Shown here: piece after piece, positions 35,800 to 43,643 of the stretch
Position numbering within the stretch: the stretch's first letter is position 1
How the letters are laid out: every line of letters begins with the position of its first letter
NCBI GenBank assembly: GCA_900769075.1
Contig: CAAGFE010000040.1
Coordinates: 1 to 47,408 of the forward strand
DNA: 47,408 nt
Direction of reading: 5' to 3'
Origin: Clostridia bacterium
GTDB taxonomy: Bacteria; Bacillota; Clostridia; Christensenellales; Aristaeellaceae
The notes under the pieces: generated by a model
Told to the model about the DNA's origin: nothing
Database searches by the model: none
What the model saw: the letters and a program-made list of their open reading frames with translations, nothing else
Program-made: the position numbers and the translations under genes

Positions 35800-37010
35800 C
35801 AATCAACACTCCAAACCTTTTGTTCTGCCTTCTCGATCATGCGCAGGCACATGCGTCCGTTGTGATAGGGGCACTTCCATTCCTCGACGATGGGCTTGTC
35901 GGTGGGCACGCCGTTTTCGTCGGTGGACCAGAACCATTCGCCGCCCTCACGGGGATCGGCAATCACCCGCTGGATGTAGGCCCACTGCCGGCAGAGGCGC
36001 TCCTGCCACATTTCATCTCCGGTGAGGGCATATGCCTCCGCGCAGCCCAGGACGGTTTCCGCCTGCACCCACCACACGCGGGTGTGCTCCACCTTGCCCT
36101 CGACGATCTCGTTTTCCATGCCGTGATCGGTGAAGGCCCGCTCGCAGGTGGCCTCCGCCAGGGTCAGGCACATGTCGCGGTAGGGAGCGCGGTCTTCCTG
36201 GGGGATGAGGGTCTCCGCCGCGTCCCACATCAGCCAGCTGGCCTCGATGTCGTGACCGTAGCTCTGCATGTCCAGGAGGCTCCGGTAATTGCGGTCGTAG
36301 AACACCTCCAGGCGGCGGGCGGGCCGGTTGTACATCACCTTGAGGAAGCGCTCCAGGCAGACCTGACCGGCCTGGCGGACGCGCTCATCCGGGATGGCCC
36401 GGTAAAGCTCCGCATAGGCCTCCAAAACGTGCAGGAGGGTGTTCATCGTCCGCTCGGCCACCTCGCCGCGTTCCATCAGCGTCGGATTATCGGATAGCTT
36501 CTCGTTGCCCACCGGAGTGAAATCCGGCTCGTAGGCCTCGCCGTAGCCCCCCTCGTCGGAGCATTTCTGCTCGATCACCCCAAACAGGCGGAAGGCGCGC
36601 TCCCGGGCGGTTTCGTACAGCGGGTCATCCTTGCCCGCCGCGCGCATATACGCCGCCAGGCCGTAGATCGCAAACGCCTGGCAGTAGGTATGCTTGGTCT
36701 TGTCCAGCGGGACGCCGTCGGGCGTGACCGACCAGTACACACCGCCCCGCTCCCAGTCCTCAAACCTGCCCATGAACCGCAGCGCGTGGCGGGCGTATTC
36801 GAGGTACTTCTCCTCGCCCAGCACGCGGGCCGCGGTGGAAAAAGTCCACAGCACCCGGCTGTTGAGGATGCAGCCCTTGTGGGCATCCCGGTGCACGTTC
36901 AGATCCTGATCCACATAGCCATACCAGCCGCCGCGGTTCCAGTCGGTCAGCCGCTCCCAGAAGGGCAGGATTTTTTCCGTCAGATGCTGCTTCATTTCGT
37001 TTACCAGCAT
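35799..37010 (-). CDS. ce: Cellobiose 2-epimerase
   Basis: A 403-residue (alpha/alpha)6-barrel enzyme of the N-acylglucosamine 2-epimerase superfamily that converts the reducing-end sugar of cellobiose or mannobiose at C2. Marks seen are WNRGGWYGYVDQD near the start, LNSRVLWTFS, AERTMNTLLHVLEAY, SYGHDIEASWLMW with the catalytic-type histidine, VWWVQAETVLG and WKCPYHNGRM with a C-terminal histidine. Length fits the family. In this operon its role is mannobiose to mannosylglucose, feeding GH130_1. It is the first gene, directly after a strong promoter with an operator-like site. ATG 37010 is chosen for the GAGGAA upstream. Confidence 0.93.
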   Translation of the reverse strand: MLVNEMKQHLTEKILPFWERLTDWNRGGWYGYVDQDLNVHRDAHKGCILNSRVLWTFSTAARVLGEEKYLEYARHALRFMGRFEDWERGGVYWSVTPDGVPLDKTKHTYCQAFAIYGLAAYMRAAGKDDPLYETARERAFRLFGVIEQKCSDEGGYGEAYEPDFTPVGNEKLSDNPTLMERGEVAERTMNTLLHVLEAYAELYRAIPDERVRQAGQVCLERFLKVMYNRPARRLEVFYDRNYRSLLDMQSYGHDIEASWLMWDAAETLIPQEDRAPYRDMCLTLAEATCERAFTDHGMENEIVEGKVEHTRVWWVQAETVLGCAEAYALTGDEMWQERLCRQWAYIQRVIADPREGGEWFWSTDENGVPTDKPIVEEWKCPYHNGRMCLRMIEKAEQKVWSVD

Positions 37011-37030
37011 GGGTGATTCCTCTTTCCTTG

Positions 37031-37084
37031 TTAAGTGAACCGTTAAGTTCATTTAATTATACGTCCGTCCTGCATGGCTGTCAA
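37031..37084 (-). promoter_or_regulatory. Mannan operon promoter with LacI-type operator
   Basis: On the minus strand a perfect TTGACA (37079-37084) and a perfect TATAAT (37056-37061) are 17 bp apart. Just downstream, 37031-37051 contains TTAAGTGAAC followed by CGTTAAGTTCA, a repeat pair with a near-palindromic TTAACGGTTCA centre, placed where a bound LacI-type repressor would block elongation. Confidence 0.75.
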
Positions 37085-37153
37085 GGGGCATTCCCATTCT
37101 ATGGCAAGTTTTTTCCGGCTGTTTCGTTCCCATTTCGCTCATTTTTGTCGCTT

Positions 37154-37172
37154 ATTTGTTAAGCTAACAAAT
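37154..37172. promoter_or_regulatory. Perfect palindrome upstream of the mannan promoter
   Basis: ATTTGTTA (37154-37161), three bases, then TAACAAAT (37165-37172). It lies ~70 bases upstream of the -35 and shares the TTGTTA/TAAC style of the downstream operator, so it may be an auxiliary site. The 37011-37355 gap holds this, the promoter and the IS66 end. Confidence 0.45.
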
Positions 37173-37317
37173 CAACTAACAATATGCATCATTTTCCCTT
37201 TCGGCACAAGGCTCCAAGAGGCCTGGCCTGAGGCGTGGCTGTTTCCTGACCAACCAACAAAAAAGACCTCCTGTTGCAGCATCGAGGTAACCGTCAAACC
37301 ACCCCACGAACAAACAC

Positions 37318-37347
37318 GGCCAGCAGGGCGACACAACCCTGCTGGCC
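37318..37347 (-). terminator. Hairpin after IS66 transposase remnant
   Basis: A perfect 11-bp stem, GGCCAGCAGGG (37318-37328) with CCCTGCTGGCC (37337-37347), lies just past the transposase stop. The IS end is probably near 37287, where sequence reading gtaaccgtc begins. Confidence 0.6.
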
Positions 37348-37355
37348 AAATCAAA

Positions 37356-37657
37356 TTAAGTCGAAGCCCTGCAAGAAACCGGAGCAACCCAGGGAAGCAG
37401 ACCATCTGCATCCACGCCGCCCTTAGCTGCCATATCAATCAGCCAGGTCAGATACCTCCAGGGATCCAGGCCGTTCTCAATCGCCGTCTGAATCAAACTG
37501 AAGATGACCGCGCTGCCCTGAGCGCCGCCCGGCGTGTTAGCAAAGAGGAAGTTCTTCCTGTCGATCACGAAGGGCTTAATACTGCGTTCAGCACGGTTGT
37601 TGCTGATCTCCAGCCGGCCATCCAGGAGGTAGTTCAGCAGGTAGGCCTTCTGGTTTT
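37356..37657 (-). pseudogene. IS66-family transposase, C-terminal remnant
   Basis: About 100 residues of the IS66 TnpC tail: KNQKAYLLNYLLDGRLEI, SNNRAERSIKPFVIDRKN, FLFANTPGGAQGSAVIFSLI, ETAIENG-like and LLPW near the end. The catalytic core upstream is missing and the sequence joins foreign DNA near 37657. Relic only. Confidence 0.85.
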
Positions 37658-37660
37658 TCA

Positions 37661-37741
37661 GATGGAAGCAATATGTCCTGTCGCCATAAGGAACGGTGTC
37701 CCAACCAGAATCAGGAAGTACATTAAATAATATACTGTCAT
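37661..37741 (-). pseudogene. Start of a membrane protein gene cut by the IS66 remnant (EpsG-like?)
   Basis: An ATG overlapping the previous stop (ATGA) opens a frame of about 27 residues (MTVYYLMYFLILVGTPF and on) that resembles the first membrane helix of EpsG-type polysaccharide proteins, then runs into IS66 sequence. The match is short, so the family is a guess. Confidence 0.4.
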
Positions 37742-38013
37742 GTTCTGTCTCCTATTAGGTTCAGATATGCATTGATATCCCAGCCAACCGGCTTCGTCCC
37801 GCCTGCGATATACGCATTCGTTTGTGCTCTCAGGTTGCCGTTCCGCCCAATAAGCCCATGCATCCGGTACATCGGCTGACAACTCATCGGGCGTGAGGAA
37901 TGGTCAGTTGGATAACCACAATATATTGTTGTTAGTTGCTTCGTTAACATCAACATATTGTTCTTAGCAACTAGTTCATCGGCGGTATGAACTACTGGAT
38001 TCGTTCCAGTCAT
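37738..38013 (-). CDS. Gene fragment of unknown function
   Basis: A 91-codon frame without a good ribosome site, ending in an ATGA overlap with the next (truncated) gene. Recognisable stretches are ADELVAKNNMLMLTKQLTT and YRMHGLIGRNGNL; no family is recognised. A stop lies just before the ATG and a terminator of another unit is 20 bases upstream, so this is more likely the 3' part of a larger gene cut at this junction than a complete gene. Confidence 0.35.
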   Translation of the reverse strand: MTGTNPVVHTADELVAKNNMLMLTKQLTTIYCGYPTDHSSRPMSCQPMYRMHGLIGRNGNLRAQTNAYIAGGTKPVGWDINAYLNLIGDRT

Positions 38014-38030
38014 TATCAGTTAGCCAAAAA

Positions 38031-38088
38031 CAAAAAAGCCCTCGCCGGACTTCTTCATAAACACAGTTACGAGAAGCCCGACGAGGGC
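38031..38088 (-). terminator. Terminator of the AAA/PD-(D/E)XK gene
   Basis: On the minus strand GCCCTCGTCGGGCTTCT pairs with AGAAGTCCGGCGAGGGC (one mismatch), followed by T6. Confidence 0.8.
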
Positions 38089-38123
38089 GAAAGGTATTTG
38101 ATTTTATACCGGCTGTTTGTCCG

Positions 38124-39713
38124 TCAGACCGTCATCTTCTCAATGACACAGCTGTGGTTCTTGTCCTTGTCATAGTTAATGCCTACCAGCAGCAAATTGC
38201 CCTTGTAGTCCTCTAACGCGCTGACGTACCGCTTCTGCCTGATCTGGTCAATGGCGCCCTGCGCGTCCTTGTCCTTCTTCAACTCAATGATTGCCGCAGG
38301 CTTGTCGGCGTGCAGCTTGCGTGGAATCAGGCAGATATCCGCAAAGCCCTTCCCCGTGGGCAGCTCCCGGATGATGGTGTAATACTCCCTTGCATAATAG
38401 AACGCCAGGTTGATCGTGCAGCTCAGGGAGTTTTCATCGTTGTACTGCAGAATGGAGATTTCCTCGTGCGCCTTGTCAATCCCCTTGGCGACCGCTTCTC
38501 CATCCATTGCCCCAAGAGCCTCCAACAGCTTCTTGGAGGCCTGAATGGCGCGCATCACCTCGTTCCAGTCCATGGTGCTGATGGCATTGACGTATTCCTG
38601 GGAGACCTCCTTGTTCGGGATGCATACCGTCTTGTCCGACCGGCGATAGGACAGGTACCCCAGATGCACCAGCAGAGTGAGCACATCATCCCGACCGGCA
38701 AAGGTGGTCATGTCATTCGAGAATGTGCCGGTGTTGATTTCGACACGCTCGCCTGCCAGCATTTTGACAACGGCGTCCTTGAGGCCGTCCATGTTCATCT
38801 GGATGTAGACCTTGAGGGCTTCGTAGGTCTCCGTCTGGTTCCAGTAGGTGTCGTAGGTGTGGCTGAGCATCGCGTCCACCACGGACTTCGGACTGTACAT
38901 GGAATACATCGTCTGTCCATCTGCATGCTGGGTAACCAGCTCATACCCATCGTACCATGCCCGCGCTTCCTCGAAGCTCATGTTGTAGGCTGTGCACAGT
39001 TCACGCACCTCAGTCTCGGTAAAGCCGAAGTATTCTGCCAATTCCCGGGGATTGGTCATCGAATACTCCGAGAACATATTGAGGGCTGAGTGAGAGCCGT
39101 ACTTCTTGATGGGCAGAATGCCCGTCATATAAGCCAGCGCCACATAGGACTGATCCTTGAGCCATGCACGGAGAAAATCCAGATACTTTTTCTGTGCTTC
39201 TGTGTTGTGGGCATATTCCCGGAAGAGGCAGTCCCATTCATCAATCAGAATCACAAAGGGGCGGTTGGTCTTTGAAAAGATATCCTTCATTACCTGAATG
39301 AGATCGCTCTCATCTCTAAACCGAAGATGCTCATATTGTTCAAGCAGATCGAACAGGACATACTTCCTCAGTTTTTTCAGCATCTCATCCATATCGTGCG
39401 TGCTGCTGAGGAACTCCTGCATATTGATTTTGACCACATCATACCGATTCAGATGCTCCCGATAGGATGCTTCCCCTGCGATTTTCAGCCCATCAAACAG
39501 CGGAGCGGTGTCCTCGCCTGACCTATAATAGGCTGCAAGCATCTCAGCCGCCATTGACTTGCCAAAGCGACGGGGACGGCTCACGCAGATGAACTTCTGC
39601 TCCGTTCTGACTCTCCGGTTCATTTGTGCAATCAGCATTGATTTATCAACATATATTTCAGAGCGCAAACTAGTCTGAAAGCGTTCGCTCCTCGGATTCA
39701 AATAGATGCCCAT
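38124..39713 (-). CDS. AAA-ATPase-like protein with PD-(D/E)XK nuclease domain
   Basis: A 529-residue protein of the common AAA-ATPase_like plus PDDEXK_9 (DUF1703) architecture. The N-terminal half has a P-loop (SRPRRFGKS, about residues 45-53) and a Walker B-like LIDEWD. Near the C-terminus PAAIIELKKDKD fits the E-x-K part of a PD-(D/E)XK site. Such proteins are very frequent in gut anaerobes; their role is not established, and defence or mobile-element functions have been proposed. AGGAGG lies ten bases before the ATG, and a strong terminator follows. Confidence 0.88.
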   Translation of the reverse strand: MGIYLNPRSERFQTSLRSEIYVDKSMLIAQMNRRVRTEQKFICVSRPRRFGKSMAAEMLAAYYRSGEDTAPLFDGLKIAGEASYREHLNRYDVVKINMQEFLSSTHDMDEMLKKLRKYVLFDLLEQYEHLRFRDESDLIQVMKDIFSKTNRPFVILIDEWDCLFREYAHNTEAQKKYLDFLRAWLKDQSYVALAYMTGILPIKKYGSHSALNMFSEYSMTNPRELAEYFGFTETEVRELCTAYNMSFEEARAWYDGYELVTQHADGQTMYSMYSPKSVVDAMLSHTYDTYWNQTETYEALKVYIQMNMDGLKDAVVKMLAGERVEINTGTFSNDMTTFAGRDDVLTLLVHLGYLSYRRSDKTVCIPNKEVSQEYVNAISTMDWNEVMRAIQASKKLLEALGAMDGEAVAKGIDKAHEEISILQYNDENSLSCTINLAFYYAREYYTIIRELPTGKGFADICLIPRKLHADKPAAIIELKKDKDAQGAIDQIRQKRYVSALEDYKGNLLLVGINYDKDKNHSCVIEKMTV

Positions 39714-39919
39714 TCATCTGCACCTCCTGACGATATCCATATAATTCACCATCATTATTGTACCGCAAATCGCGATTGATATCAACCCGTTCCACCAGCT
39801 ATTCTTCTGAAAACGGCTAAAGAGAAAAGCCTTATCCCCTGTGAACATCGCTGCTTTGCCTTTCCTGCATGCCAACCTCCTACACGGGTTACAACGCATC
39901 AGGCAGCATTTGAAATTGA

Positions 39920-40282
39920 TCACACGTCCTGCTTCGATATACAGAATCTCATGTATCTCCCCGACTCACTCATTTCACCCGGAAAGCGGTATGTCTTTTC
40001 ATGTTCCAGTTGGTTTGCTGTCATGAGCATGTGAATGAACTGCTTGCTCGTTATCTCGCAAGGACAGTCTTCTCCACGCAGCATCCGCTCCGGTACCTTA
40101 AAGGACATCACATATTTGCCTTCACAGGCCGCAATCACGATGGCATCCAATGAATCTGAACAGCGAATGCAGATATGGGACGGCATTCCAAGCTGGCGGA
40201 TAGCGTCCACACTGACTCGCAGACGGTTTTTCTTGCCATCCAGGGAGATGGATGCGTTATACAGACCTTTACTCACCGCCAT
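39920..40282 (-). CDS. Small protein sharing a domain with the recombinase C-terminus
   Basis: A 120-residue protein, last gene of the coupled recombinase operon; its start lies inside the end of the 296-residue gene. The exact ATG is uncertain (40282 or 40291). The pattern RLRVSVDAIRQLGM, a hydrophobic strand (DAIVIAACE), then EITSKQFIHMLM and YRFPGEM...MRFCI follows the same order as in the 296-residue protein and the C-terminal part of the large recombinase. It probably consists of this one domain alone. Function unknown; an accessory DNA-binding or directionality role would fit the context. Confidence 0.6.
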   Translation of the reverse strand: MAVSKGLYNASISLDGKKNRLRVSVDAIRQLGMPSHICIRCSDSLDAIVIAACEGKYVMSFKVPERMLRGEDCPCEITSKQFIHMLMTANQLEHEKTYRFPGEMSESGRYMRFCISKQDV

Positions 40283-41159
40283 CACCACCATCAGAATCAT
40301 TTTGGGTGTAGCCTACAGAATCTGATTCCCCCTGTGTGTCACGCTCGCCCTCACCAGGCAAATCCATGGAATCCTTGTTGCTCGGCGATGTATTCGATGC
40401 TTCCTGCGCGTTGGTGCGTAAATGCTCCGGAAGGTTGCAAGCAGCAGATATTGATGAAGAAGCCTCGTCGTCCTGACTGAAATAGTTCGAAATGTCCTCA
40501 AACATACTCATTTGTCTTGCTTCAGCATAATCGCTGTATGCCATGCCGATTTTCCCCCTGTACTTTTCAGGGTAGTATTTGATATCCTTCTTCTTTGTCC
40601 TCGCTTCGCCGGTTTCCGCATCCGTGTATGCTACTTCCTGCTTCGTGAACATGATTGCTTCATCCAGCTCAAACACAAGGATCGGCCCTCTGGGAGACAA
40701 GCGTACCTCACCCAGGACCTTGTATCTGCAATCCATGCGCCACTTCATAAAGGCTCCGATCTTCGACACCAGATCACGATTGGTGATGGATTTGTTGACC
40801 CATTTCTGATCAGCACGCATTCTGGCCCAGTCGATTGAGCTTGACTCTTCTTCTGCACACGGGATGACAGCCAGGCGATGTTTGCTTGCATTCACAACAG
40901 GAAGAACATACTGTACGTTCGCAAACAAACGGATACACGCCATATTAAAGTTGAAATGACCTTCCTTAATGGTTACGGCAGGCTTGTTGAGCATGGAGAA
41001 CTGTGTACGCGGAGGCACCTCATAGCCTTCGAGTTCTTCATATGCCATTTCCCTTCCCTGACCTGCACGGGACTGAATCAACTGTCTGATCAGTTCAAAT
41101 TCTTTTGCCGACAGGTTCTGCCTGCTCGCCTCCGGCCCTTGCACCGTACCCATGTTCAT
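40269..41159 (-). CDS. Protein sharing the recombinase C-terminal domain
   Basis: A 296-residue soluble protein of unknown family. Residues ~35-180 (LEGYEVPPRTQFS, AVTIKEG, FNMACIRLFANVQYV, then WVNKSITNRD, ILVFELDEAIMF) align by eye with the C-terminal segment of the large recombinase encoded just upstream (MELSGYEVPFGVG, LTIHPNRLLLNAACH, RFADVKHIEM, IMLFYLDEPQILL). The last ~90 residues are low-complexity, Ser/Asp/Gly-rich and probably disordered. It starts within the recombinase stop (ATGA) and overlaps the next gene, so it is made together with the recombinase. Confidence 0.7.
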   Translation of the reverse strand: MNMGTVQGPEASRQNLSAKEFELIRQLIQSRAGQGREMAYEELEGYEVPPRTQFSMLNKPAVTIKEGHFNFNMACIRLFANVQYVLPVVNASKHRLAVIPCAEEESSSIDWARMRADQKWVNKSITNRDLVSKIGAFMKWRMDCRYKVLGEVRLSPRGPILVFELDEAIMFTKQEVAYTDAETGEARTKKKDIKYYPEKYRGKIGMAYSDYAEARQMSMFEDISNYFSQDDEASSSISAACNLPEHLRTNAQEASNTSPSNKDSMDLPGEGERDTQGESDSVGYTQNDSDGGDGGE

Positions 41160-43150
41160 CCTCCTTCCATTGACTGCAGCAATTGTTCAAATTCTTCCTG
41201 CAACTCGTCCCGTCTTGGAATGTGCCCAATCACTGGATTTTCAACGACCATGCCGTTCATGTGGATATCTGTGTCAGTCAACCTGCTGATCAGACTGTCA
41301 CGCTTTGCCCGAAGCTCATAGCTCATGCCAATGCTGTGGTTCCATTCTTCCGGGTATCCATACGCCGCTGCAACAGCAGTCTCCTCGCATTCAGGGGACT
41401 CGCGATACGGAATGTAGGCGACACGCTGACAGGGATCACATCCATCGCTGACCAGTTTTTGTTTCTGCTTTTGGCTCAGCAGGATCTGTGGTTCATCCAA
41501 ATAGAAGAGCATGATTCTCGCACCGTTGCGTTCCTTCGTGATGCCACGGAAACGGAAGGCGTAGTCCTTCTTCCAGCACATGTTCTCATAAACTGCCTGT
41601 GAAAATGCTCTGGACATCAGCTTGGTGACGGGAGTACCATCCTCCAGTACCCACGGAATCGCCACCGGATTTGCTGGAGAACTCTCCCGGATCACAATCG
41701 TTTGCAGAATCGGATGATACAGCATTTCAATATGCTTCACATCGGCAAATCTTTTGTGACAGGCAGCATTCAGAAGCAGCCTGTTCGGATGAATCGTCAG
41801 CGAGGGCATGCCATTCGACAGGTAACCTACACCGAAGGGAACCTCATAGCCGCTCAGCTCCATGGGTATCACATTCGTGTGGTCGGTGCCATTGACAAGC
41901 TGCATGTACTGGTGCAATCGTTCCAATTCCGCATCATCATACACGCTCCGGCAGATGATATGAAACGCTTCATTGCTCACGCCGTTCCATGCCGGTACAA
42001 CGGATATGAACCCTTTCAGCATACCGGATGGAATCACCGCCATCTCTGTCAACCCCACAGCGTGTCTGTGGCTGCTTTTCCGAATACAGTTGATCGCCGC
42101 AGCAATCTCAGGAGACACGATGGCTTCGTGATGCTCCGGGCTATATGCAGAGCAGCGATCGCTCCGGTTCCTGGTCGTTTTTCCCTTCTTATAGTCCACG
42201 ACAATTCGTTTTCGAGCCTCCAGAGCCCCCCATCGACGCTCATTGTTCATGATATTGGATACCATGCCGCCGTTCCAATCCAGCCGTCCCCGCAGCGTTG
42301 GACGCCGCTTCTGCGTCAGGATTTCTGCAATCTCCTCACAGCGATATCCGAGAAGGTAGGCCAGAAAAATCATCTTGACCGTCTTTGCCTCCTCCGGCAC
42401 CACAATGAGTTCACCCTCTTTGGTGTGCCTGTATCCAAGCAGATCCGCAACAGGATACTGGCCTGTAAGAATCCGCTGATCGTATGACAGAATCATTCGT
42501 CGGCTCTTGTTGCCCGATTCCCAGTCCGCCAACAGGGCATGAAGCGCAAGGGCCTGATCACTGTCCGGATTCAACGAGTAGATGTTCTCCGTTTCAAAGA
42601 ACACGCCCACCGGATGGGATGGATTCATTGTTTTCAGGGCGGATATCTGTTCCAGGCAATCTGACACATTTCGCGCAAATCGGGAAACGCTGGCACAGAT
42701 GATCAGATCAAACCGCTTTGCCCTGGCATCCGCAAGCATCTGCTTGAACTGTGTGCGGTACCGCATGGATGTACCGGATTTTCCTTCATCGCTGTATATC
42801 GCGTGCAGCTGCCAGTTGGGTGTACTCCCAATTTTCTTGGTGTAGTACAACGTTTGGTTCTCGATCGAGGATACCTGCTCGATACTGGAGGTGCTCACGC
42901 GCGTATAGGCCGCCACTCTTTTGGGCGTCCCATCATCAATGGCAGGAATCGGTTTGGCAGGTCTGTAATAGCGTTTTGCCTGTTCTGATCGTTCCGCTAT
43001 CGTGTGGAAATGCCTCCTGAGCCCTTCCTTGATGCGCGCGTTTTCCTGATGTCTTTCCTGCCAGTCTGGTGATCCCGCTTCAGCCCCATGCGCCTGCGCT
43101 TCAACAGCAGTATCAACCATTTCCCGGTTCAGCTCTGTCTTCTCCAACAT
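41156..43150 (-). CDS. Large serine recombinase with unusual N- and C-terminal extensions
   Basis: A 664-residue site-specific recombinase. About 75 residues precede the resolvase domain, whose catalytic Ser86 lies in VAAYTRVST and whose arginines are in VSRFARN. The Recombinase domain follows (LLGYRHTKEGEL, EIAEILTQKRRPT, IMNNERRWGALE). Where other family members carry a zinc ribbon, no cysteine pairs are seen. Instead a C-terminal segment (~470-610) resembles the two downstream proteins. ATG 43150 is chosen for GGAG seven bases upstream. It overlaps the upstream gene by 38 bases and the downstream gene by four. Probably active as a DNA-strand exchange enzyme; target unknown. Confidence 0.85.
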   Translation of the reverse strand: MLEKTELNREMVDTAVEAQAHGAEAGSPDWQERHQENARIKEGLRRHFHTIAERSEQAKRYYRPAKPIPAIDDGTPKRVAAYTRVSTSSIEQVSSIENQTLYYTKKIGSTPNWQLHAIYSDEGKSGTSMRYRTQFKQMLADARAKRFDLIICASVSRFARNVSDCLEQISALKTMNPSHPVGVFFETENIYSLNPDSDQALALHALLADWESGNKSRRMILSYDQRILTGQYPVADLLGYRHTKEGELIVVPEEAKTVKMIFLAYLLGYRCEEIAEILTQKRRPTLRGRLDWNGGMVSNIMNNERRWGALEARKRIVVDYKKGKTTRNRSDRCSAYSPEHHEAIVSPEIAAAINCIRKSSHRHAVGLTEMAVIPSGMLKGFISVVPAWNGVSNEAFHIICRSVYDDAELERLHQYMQLVNGTDHTNVIPMELSGYEVPFGVGYLSNGMPSLTIHPNRLLLNAACHKRFADVKHIEMLYHPILQTIVIRESSPANPVAIPWVLEDGTPVTKLMSRAFSQAVYENMCWKKDYAFRFRGITKERNGARIMLFYLDEPQILLSQKQKQKLVSDGCDPCQRVAYIPYRESPECEETAVAAAYGYPEEWNHSIGMSYELRAKRDSLISRLTDTDIHMNGMVVENPVIGHIPRRDELQEEFEQLLQSMEGG

Positions 43151-43643
43151 TGCATTTCTCCTGACAGCCATCGATTGCTTTCGTGATCTGTTCCTTCCAA
43201 TGCTCATACACATCCGGTTTCAGTCTGATGAACCGGCTTGCCATTTCGTACAGGCTTTCCCGCTGATCTTCCACATTGAGGATGGTGTCAACGCGATAGT
43301 CATCGTCATCCGTGACAATATCAATCCTCCGGGGCATATCAAGGATAAACCTGATGAGGTAGCAAAACTCCTCTGTGTTCGGTGCAAGATATGCCTTGGT
43401 GGGGGTCACAATGGTATCTATGTGTCCCTCAATGCACGCCTTGAGCAATCTGATCATTTGCGGACGCTTATACACCTGCTTGTTCCCGGTTATGTCCACA
43501 TATATATCCACCAGCTGCATCGCGTCATCGTTACGGCATCGCGCTTCGAAATAGGCAGCATGACATGCCATGGCGGATGCGCGTTTCTTCTCCCACAGCT
43601 TTGCCAGCTTGACATATCCGCCAACCCGATAGACCTGCTTCAT
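43113..43643 (-). CDS. Serine-recombinase-like protein without catalytic residues
   Basis: A 176-residue protein that follows the resolvase fold from end to end: VGGYVKLAK replaces the usual YxRVST, with Ala14 where the catalytic Ser should be. Then come LVDIYVDITGN, RPQMIRLLKACIEGHIDTIVT, and AYLAPN where active enzymes have SRFARN, so the active-site arginines are lost too. The frame is intact and its ATG overlaps the ATPase stop (ATGA at 43640-43643), which argues against simple decay. It may be a structural or regulatory partner for the active recombinase encoded next. No DNA-binding domain is seen after the resolvase part. Confidence 0.75.
   Translation of the reverse strand: MKQVYRVGGYVKLAKLWEKKRASAMACHAAYFEARCRNDDAMQLVDIYVDITGNKQVYKRPQMIRLLKACIEGHIDTIVTPTKAYLAPNTEEFCYLIRFILDMPRRIDIVTDDDDYRVDTILNVEDQRESLYEMASRFIRLKPDVYEHWKEQITKAIDGCQEKCNVGEDRAEPGNG

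Noticed and set aside
39714..39923. 69-codon minus-strand frame between the AAA/PD-(D/E)XK gene and the 120-residue gene
   Set aside because: No ribosome site, Cys/Arg-rich random-looking sequence, contains what should be the upstream leader of the AAA/PD-(D/E)XK gene.
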